Assembly (NCBI GenBank): GCA_964558465.1
Contig: CAZLEF010000049.1
Location: 1-51,646, forward strand
Length of the DNA: 51,646 nucleotides
Direction: 5' to 3'
From: JACJYC01 sp964558465
GTDB taxonomy: Bacteria; Bacteroidota; Bacteroidia; Chitinophagales; Saprospiraceae
Shown here: piece by piece, positions 46,937 to 51,646 of the stretch
Layout of the letters: every line of letters starts with the position of its first letter
How positions within the stretch are numbered: position 1 is the stretch's first letter
The notes under the pieces: model-generated
Told to the model about the DNA's origin: nothing
The model's input: only the letters and a program-made list of their open reading frames with translations
Database searches by the model: none
Made by a program: the position numbers and the translations under genes

Positions 46937-47056
46937 GTGACTTGGTGACTTGGTGACTTGGTGACTTGGTGACTTGGTGACTTGGTGACTTGGTGACTGG
47001 AGACTGGAAACTGGAGACTGGAAACTGGAGGACTGGAAACTGGAGGACTGGAGACT
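46937..47056. repeat. 8-bp tandem array (GTGACTTG) grading into 7- to 9-bp units
   Basis: Seven exact GTGACTTG units and one GTGACTGG (46937-47000) are followed by drifting AGACTGGAAACTGG and AGGACTGGAAACTGG words up to 47056. The sulfatase stop codon (47062) lies 5 bp beyond. The 8-bp unit changes into 7- and 9-bp units within the same array, so one tract has grown from another. Confidence 0.93.
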
Positions 47057-47061
47057 GTCAA

Positions 47062-48636
47062 CTAAAACTCGTCCCCCAAAGCGGCAATCCGGAAGCGGGG
47101 CAAGTCTGCCTGCCGGTGTTGTTCGGCCATGATCTGCCGGACTTTTTCTACGATTTCAGGATGTTGGGCGGCAAGGTCGGTGGATTCGGTGGGGTCGTCG
47201 GCGAGGTTATAGAGAAAGATCCGGGTCTGGCCCTCGTGGAGGTTGAGGCGAAGGCCTTTCCAGTGGCCCATCCGGACGGCTTGCTGGCCTTTATATTCCG
47301 GGAATTCCCAATAGAGGAAGGAATGCCGGATCTGGTCCTGTGAATTTCCCAGGAGGGTGGGTAAAAAGCTGATGCCGTCGGATTTTGGCGCCGCGGCTTC
47401 GGTCAATTCCGCGAAAGTGGGCAGGATATCGTAAAACGCAAGGGGGAGGTCGCTTTTGGTTCCTTCGGCGATCTTCCCGGGCCAACTGGCGATAAAAGGC
47501 GTCCGGATGCCTCCTTCGCGGAGGAACCCCTTACCCCAGCCGTATTCGCATTTGAACGGGCCGGCGCTGTCGAAAAAAGGCGAATCCGTGCCGCCGGTAT
47601 AGGTGGGCCCGTTGTCGCTGGTAAACACGATGAGGGTATTGTTTTCCAGGCCCAATTCGCGGAGTTTGGCCACGATCCCTCCCACTTGTTCATCCAGGCA
47701 GGAGACCATGGCGGCGTAAGTTGCGCGGGGGAATTGAACGGGGAAATAGCCCTGGTCGCCGGAATAGGGCGTTTCCGGGCCAAATTTTTTCCGGTAATGA
47801 TCCACCCAGCGTTTCGGGGCTTGAAGCGCTGCGTGCGGTATGGGCGAGGTATAAAAGAGGAAAAACGGCTGATCGCGGTTTTTTTCGATGAACCCCAGGG
47901 CTTCCCGGTGCATCAGGTCGGGGGTGTAATCCGCCAGTTGATAGGGTTGATACAACGTGGAGTCGTTGGGGTCGGCGTCTTCCGGCAGTTGCTGATTGGG
48001 CGCCACCAGTGGGTTGTTCAGCCAGACCTTTTCCTCATTTTTCCAGAGGTGGCGGGGGTAATAGGTATGGGCCTGCCGCTGGCAGTTGTACCCGAAAAAA
48101 AAGTCGAAGCCCTGGCGATTCGGAGCGCCCTCCGACAAAGGCCCGCCCAGCCCCCATTTGCCCACAAGACCCGTAACATAACCCCGGGTTTTCAGCACTT
48201 CGGCCAGAGTGACCGAATCCGCGGGCAGGGGGCGCTGGCCTTCCAGATTGGGGTTTTCGACGGCTTTGGCGAAGTTCCAGACATCGCCGCGTTCATTCCA
48301 CTCGTCGTTGCCCCGGATATAGGCATGGCCGGAGTGGAGGCCGGTGAGCAGAATGGCCCGCGCCGGCGCACAGACCGGCGAACTGGAATAGGCCTGGGTA
48401 AACCGCAGGCCGCGGCGCGCCAGGTCGTCGATATGGGGCGTTTCGATTTTGGTCTGGCCGTAACAACCGAGGTCGCCGTAGCCGAGGTCGTCGGCGAGGA
48501 TGAAGATGATGTTGGGGCGTTGGGCAAATTCTCCGGTTTTTTCAAGAGGGCTGCAGCCGGTCAACATACCCGTGCTGAAAGCCATCAAAAAAAGGGTTAT
48601 TATACTTAATGGCGCTTGTGAATAAATGCAGGTCAT
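47062..48636 (-). CDS. Sulfatase lipoprotein (formylglycine-dependent)
   Basis: 524 residues from the ATG at 48636. The signal sequence ends in the lipobox STGMLTGC (Cys28), so the enzyme is likely anchored outside the cytoplasm. The metal-binding start is NIIFILADDLGYGDLGCYGQ (Asp49, Asp50). The modification signature C-A-P-A-R (89-93) matches CxPxR, where Cys89 would become formylglycine by an anaerobic- or aerobic-type maturation enzyme encoded elsewhere. It would hydrolyse sulfate esters, possibly on polysaccharides or glycans; the substrate is unknown. The downstream TonB-receptor gene is divergent. The 5' part of the open frame beyond 48636 is not protein-like. Confidence 0.92.
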   Translation of the reverse strand: MTCIYSQAPLSIITLFLMAFSTGMLTGCSPLEKTGEFAQRPNIIFILADDLGYGDLGCYGQTKIETPHIDDLARRGLRFTQAYSSSPVCAPARAILLTGLHSGHAYIRGNDEWNERGDVWNFAKAVENPNLEGQRPLPADSVTLAEVLKTRGYVTGLVGKWGLGGPLSEGAPNRQGFDFFFGYNCQRQAHTYYPRHLWKNEEKVWLNNPLVAPNQQLPEDADPNDSTLYQPYQLADYTPDLMHREALGFIEKNRDQPFFLFYTSPIPHAALQAPKRWVDHYRKKFGPETPYSGDQGYFPVQFPRATYAAMVSCLDEQVGGIVAKLRELGLENNTLIVFTSDNGPTYTGGTDSPFFDSAGPFKCEYGWGKGFLREGGIRTPFIASWPGKIAEGTKSDLPLAFYDILPTFAELTEAAAPKSDGISFLPTLLGNSQDQIRHSFLYWEFPEYKGQQAVRMGHWKGLRLNLHEGQTRIFLYNLADDPTESTDLAAQHPEIVEKVRQIMAEQHRQADLPRFRIAALGDEF

Positions 48637-49190
48637 CGGAAATTCTTTCGGGTTAAGATCAATCAAATAATTTTTGGGAAGATATCCCGAATTTCCGGGC
48701 CAACAATCCAATAGCGAAAAAAAAAGGGATGACCTCAAGGGTTAAAAACAGTCGTCACATTGGCAAGATAGAAAAGAAAGGCAAAACAATGGGCAGCAAC
48801 CGGCAGTTCAGGCTGGTGCGGCCGGCGGCCCGGCTGGTCTTTACCATTACTCCTATTGGTAATTATGGGTGGGGAAAAAACAGCCCGCCCTTCCACCACC
48901 ACTCTCGGGTATGCGTGCGAGGCTCTGGTAAGAGCCTGTCAGCTTCAGATCCTTTGCGCGCAAAGTATTGTGCCGGGGTTCATGGTTCAAAATGCTTTGC
49001 AAATATAAACATTTAAAATTAAAAAACAAAATAAATAAACAATATTTTTTATTCTAACCAGCAAAAAGCCAGACCCGGTTTGCCATTCACCCCCCCGATT
49101 CTGCCATTCAACCGAAAATGCTGGCGCGCCTTTCGACCGATCCGCATTTTTGTCCAGTCAAATTCATCCGCATATCAAAACCCAATTGAA
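48637..49190. other. About 550-bp divergent intergenic region, content unexplained
   Basis: Bases 48760-48990 form an island of higher GC with several short inverted repeats (ATTAC/GTAAT at 48845-48861, GGCTCT-ggta-AGAGCC at 48922-48937), flanked by AT-rich sequence. An open frame across it (48729-49016) has no recognisable family and poor composition. The AT-rich part 48990-49060 probably holds promoters, but no clear TAnnTTTG is present. I cannot assign a function. Confidence 0.4.
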
Positions 49191-51590
49191 ATGAAATTCT
49201 TACGAATTACCTTCACCTTGTTGTTCGCTCTTTTTGTGTTTCAAATCGCCCTCCTGGCGCAGACCCAGACGGTCCGGGGTACGGTCCTCGACAAACAATC
49301 GGAGATGCCCTTGATCGGCGCCACGGTTGAACTGCTGGAAAGCGACCCGCCCGTCGGTACGGTGACCGACGAGGACGGCCATTTCACCCTCACAGGCGTT
49401 CCGGTCGGCCGGCAGGCGTTCCGGATCTCTTACCTCGGATACAACACCGGCACGGTACCCAATATTTTGGTGACCTCCGGCAAGGAAGTCCAACTTTCCC
49501 TCTCCCTGGAAGAAAGCGTCGCGCAACTGTCGGAAGTAGTGGTGAAAGCCCGGGTGGACAAAGACCGCCCCATCAACGAAATGGCCACCATCAGCGCACG
49601 GCAGTTCAACGTGGAGGAAGTGCAGCGGTATTCAGGGGGCCGCAACGACGTGGCCAAACTGGTCGCTAATTTCGCGGGGGTAGCCGCCAACAACGACCAG
49701 CGCAACGACATCATCATCCGCGGCAACTCCCCCACCGGCGTGCTCTGGCGCCTGGAAGGTATCCCGATCCCGAACCCCAACCACTTTTCGACCCTGGGCA
49801 CTACCGGCGGCCCGGTATCAGCCCTCAACCCCAATATGATCGGCAACTCCGATTTTCTCACGGGCGCCTTCCCGGCAGAATACGGCAACGCGCTGGCCGG
49901 CGTTTTCGACATCCATCTGCGCACCGGCAACCGAGACCGGTTTGAAACTTCCCTTCAACTCGGAGCATTCTCCGGACTGGAGGCGATGCTGGAAGGCCCG
50001 CTCAGCAAACAAAACGGCAGTTCGTTTGTGGTAGCCTACCGGCATTCCTTCACCGAAATCGCCGACGCGGCCGGGCTGGATATCGGCACCAACGCCACAC
50101 CAAAATACAAAGACCTGACCTTCAATGTGGACTTCGGCAAATCCAAAGCCGGCAGGTTCTCGCTTTTTGGCATCGGCGGGACCAGCAATATCAATTTCCT
50201 GGCGGCTGAACTGGACACCGCCGACCTGTACACCAACCCTAACCAGAATTCCTACAACAAATCGCAATTCGGGGTATTGGGCCTGAAACACAGCCTGATC
50301 CTGAACGAAAAATCCTATCTGCGCACCGTCCTTTCTGCTTCTTATACCGGCAATGAGTTTTATGCCGACGATATCGGGATCGATGAAGGCAATCCCTTCC
50401 GGGTGATCGACGTGCGGGATGACCAGGCCACCTTCCGCCTGTCCTCCTATTACAACAACAAAGTCAGCAAGCGCCTGACCCTGCGCACCGGCATCCTGAT
50501 ACAGCAACAAAACCTCGACACGCGTGTCGACGACCGCGAAAACACCCCCGACCTCGACGGCGATGGCAAATCCGACTGGTTCACCGACCGCGATTTCGAC
50601 GGGAGTTTCAACCAATCCGAAGCCTTCGCGCAGGGCCTTTACCGGCTCACCGAACAACTGTCGTTCAATGCCGGCCTGCACGCCCTGTATTTCAACCTGA
50701 CTGAAGACTTTGCCCTGGAACCGAGGGTGGCCGTCAACTGGAATTTTGCCCCCAAACACGACCTCAACCTCGGGTTCGGATTGCACCACCAGACCCAACC
50801 GCTGCCGGTATTTTTATTCCAGGAACAATTGCCCGACGGCTCTTATGTCCGCACCAACGGAAACCTGGATTTCACACGGAGCCAACACTACCTCCTGGGG
50901 TATGATTTCAAACCTGCCGCCGACTGGCGAATCAAGGCCGAAGTGTATTTCCAGCAACTGAGCAATGTGCCCGTGGAGTCGACCCCCAGCAGTTTTTCCA
51001 TGCTGAATACCGGCGCTGATTTTGTTTTTCCCGATCGCTCTGGTCTCGTGAACGAGGGCAAAGGAACCAACCAGGGCATGGAACTCACGGTTGAAAAATT
51101 CTTCAGCAAAGGGTATTACGGGTTGTTCAGCGCCAGTTTCTTCGATTCGAAATACAAAGGTTCCGACGGCATCGAACGCAGCACAGCCTTCGACGGCGAA
51201 TACGTGGTGAATTTCCTGGGCGGCAAAGAATTTGCCCTCGACTCCAAGGGACGGCGGGCGCTGACGCTGGACACCAAGGTCACTTTTGCAGGCGGAAGGC
51301 CCTATACCCCCATCCATTTTGAAGCCTCCAGACAGGCGGGCCGGGAGATCCTGTTCGAAGACCAGGCCTTCAGCCTGCAATACGACAACTACTTCCGCTG
51401 GGATGTGAAAATCGGATTCCGGTCGAACAGCCCGAAAAAGAAGTTTTCCCAAACGTTCTTCCTGGATTTTCAGAATGTGACCAATAATGACAATATATTT
51501 GCTATGCGGTACAACAGCGGCACGGGCCGCATCGGAAGGATCGATCAGATTGGTTTTTTTCCGGATGTTTTGTATCGGGTGGAGTTTTGA
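49191..51590 (+). CDS. TonB-dependent outer-membrane receptor
   Basis: 799 residues from the ATG at 49191, which begins a clear signal peptide (MKFLRITFTLLFALFVFQIA, cleavage expected near LLAQ). A carboxypeptidase-regulatory-like domain follows (~26-110, VRGTVLDKQSEMPLIGATVELLES, then TVTDEDGHFTLTGVPVGRQAF). The TonB receptor plug (~115-235) has FAGVAANNDQRNDIIIRGNSP, and the rest is the 22-stranded barrel, ending with DVLYRVEF. No SusD homologue is adjacent, so it is not clearly a starch-utilisation-like pair. The substrate is unknown. The final barrel strand ends in Phe, as expected for BAM recognition. A 9-bp array begins 6 bp after the stop. Confidence 0.93.
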   Translation: MKFLRITFTLLFALFVFQIALLAQTQTVRGTVLDKQSEMPLIGATVELLESDPPVGTVTDEDGHFTLTGVPVGRQAFRISYLGYNTGTVPNILVTSGKEVQLSLSLEESVAQLSEVVVKARVDKDRPINEMATISARQFNVEEVQRYSGGRNDVAKLVANFAGVAANNDQRNDIIIRGNSPTGVLWRLEGIPIPNPNHFSTLGTTGGPVSALNPNMIGNSDFLTGAFPAEYGNALAGVFDIHLRTGNRDRFETSLQLGAFSGLEAMLEGPLSKQNGSSFVVAYRHSFTEIADAAGLDIGTNATPKYKDLTFNVDFGKSKAGRFSLFGIGGTSNINFLAAELDTADLYTNPNQNSYNKSQFGVLGLKHSLILNEKSYLRTVLSASYTGNEFYADDIGIDEGNPFRVIDVRDDQATFRLSSYYNNKVSKRLTLRTGILIQQQNLDTRVDDRENTPDLDGDGKSDWFTDRDFDGSFNQSEAFAQGLYRLTEQLSFNAGLHALYFNLTEDFALEPRVAVNWNFAPKHDLNLGFGLHHQTQPLPVFLFQEQLPDGSYVRTNGNLDFTRSQHYLLGYDFKPAADWRIKAEVYFQQLSNVPVESTPSSFSMLNTGADFVFPDRSGLVNEGKGTNQGMELTVEKFFSKGYYGLFSASFFDSKYKGSDGIERSTAFDGEYVVNFLGGKEFALDSKGRRALTLDTKVTFAGGRPYTPIHFEASRQAGREILFEDQAFSLQYDNYFRWDVKIGFRSNSPKKKFSQTFFLDFQNVTNNDNIFAMRYNSGTGRIGRIDQIGFFPDVLYRVEF

Positions 51591-51595
51591 TAATT

Positions 51596-51646
51596 GGTTC
51601 GATTGGTTCGATTGGTTCGATTGGTTCGATTGGTTCGATTGGTTCG
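51596..51646. repeat. 9-bp tandem array (GGTTCGATT), cut by the window edge
   Basis: Five exact GGTTCGATT units and a partial sixth run to the end of the window. The reverse complement, AATCGAACC, is one of the 9-bp words of the composite elements at 10652-10795 and 32389-32550 (as AATCGAATC), and of 22440-22612 (as AATCGTATC and AATCCAACC). Confidence 0.95.

Noticed and set aside
48729..49016. Small coding sequence of 95 codons.
   Set aside because: Low-quality composition, no homologous-looking motif, and short inverted repeats inside; better seen as non-coding.
51596..51646. tRNA gene, because GGTTCGATT is like the T-loop consensus.
   Set aside because: Only the T-loop word is repeated; no acceptor, D or anticodon arm is present.

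Overview
The window reads as a chromosomal segment of a Bacteroidota bacterium, most likely a member of the Saprospirales (Lewinella/Haliscomenobacter-like); the order-level placement is inference. The phylum call rests on several signs. There are repeated promoter -7 elements of the form TAnnTTTG, two of them with a -33 TTG exactly 21 bp upstream. SecD and SecF are fused. DUF4199 proteins, a DUF4369-TlpA lipoprotein, a CCDC81-type HU plus SPOR protein and a carboxypeptidase-regulatory-domain TonB receptor are all present. No rRNA, tRNA, CRISPR array, transposase or phage gene was seen.

Layout. 0-8 kb: two DUF4199 membrane proteins and a sensor histidine kinase (minus strand), secDF (plus), rimO (minus) and a small outer-membrane beta-barrel protein. 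8-19.5 kb: a beta-helix/PA14 lipoprotein, a class II aldolase-family protein, a TlpA-like thioredoxin lipoprotein next to purL, a cytochrome oxidase subunit III-like protein, a zinc-ribbon protein, tilS and a second histidine kinase. 19.5-27 kb: hemL, the CCDC81/SPOR protein, a frameshifted lipoprotein, a divergent ferredoxin reductase / AlkB alkane hydroxylase pair, citrate synthase and a small exported helical protein. 27-32 kb: hypB and hypA without hydrogenase genes, a kup potassium transporter with a large internal deletion, a DUF3109 protein and two small heat-shock proteins. 32-51.6 kb: a BASS-family symporter, an S9 peptidase, a PAP2-like membrane protein, kynurenine 3-monooxygenase, a 668-aa protein with an eCIS-cargo-like N-terminus and a nuclease-like motif, a pyruvate kinase homologue, an OPT transporter, a 68-aa small protein, a MacB/FtsX permease, a sulfatase lipoprotein and a TonB-dependent receptor.

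Most genes are ordinary housekeeping or peripheral metabolism and stand singly or in pairs. Functional couplings that the sequence supports are AlkB with its divergent reductase, HypA with HypB, the two Hsp20 genes under a sigma54-like promoter with paired upstream palindromes, and TlpA with PurL.

The most unusual content is intergenic. At least fifteen gaps carry short tandem repeats (7- to 10-bp units, one 50-bp unit) that are nearly homogeneous within a locus and different between loci. Several enclose a small hairpin, CCACGCC-nnn-GGCGTGG, whose arms change in a compensated way. A second family of five larger palindromes built on AGCGATCCGATCGCT sits at gene ends in the first 17 kb; one copy supplies the stop codons of two convergent genes. 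Together these look like dispersed, structure-forming elements of a kind I cannot name. The best protein-level candidate for something new is the eCIS-cargo-like protein at 37.8-39.8 kb.
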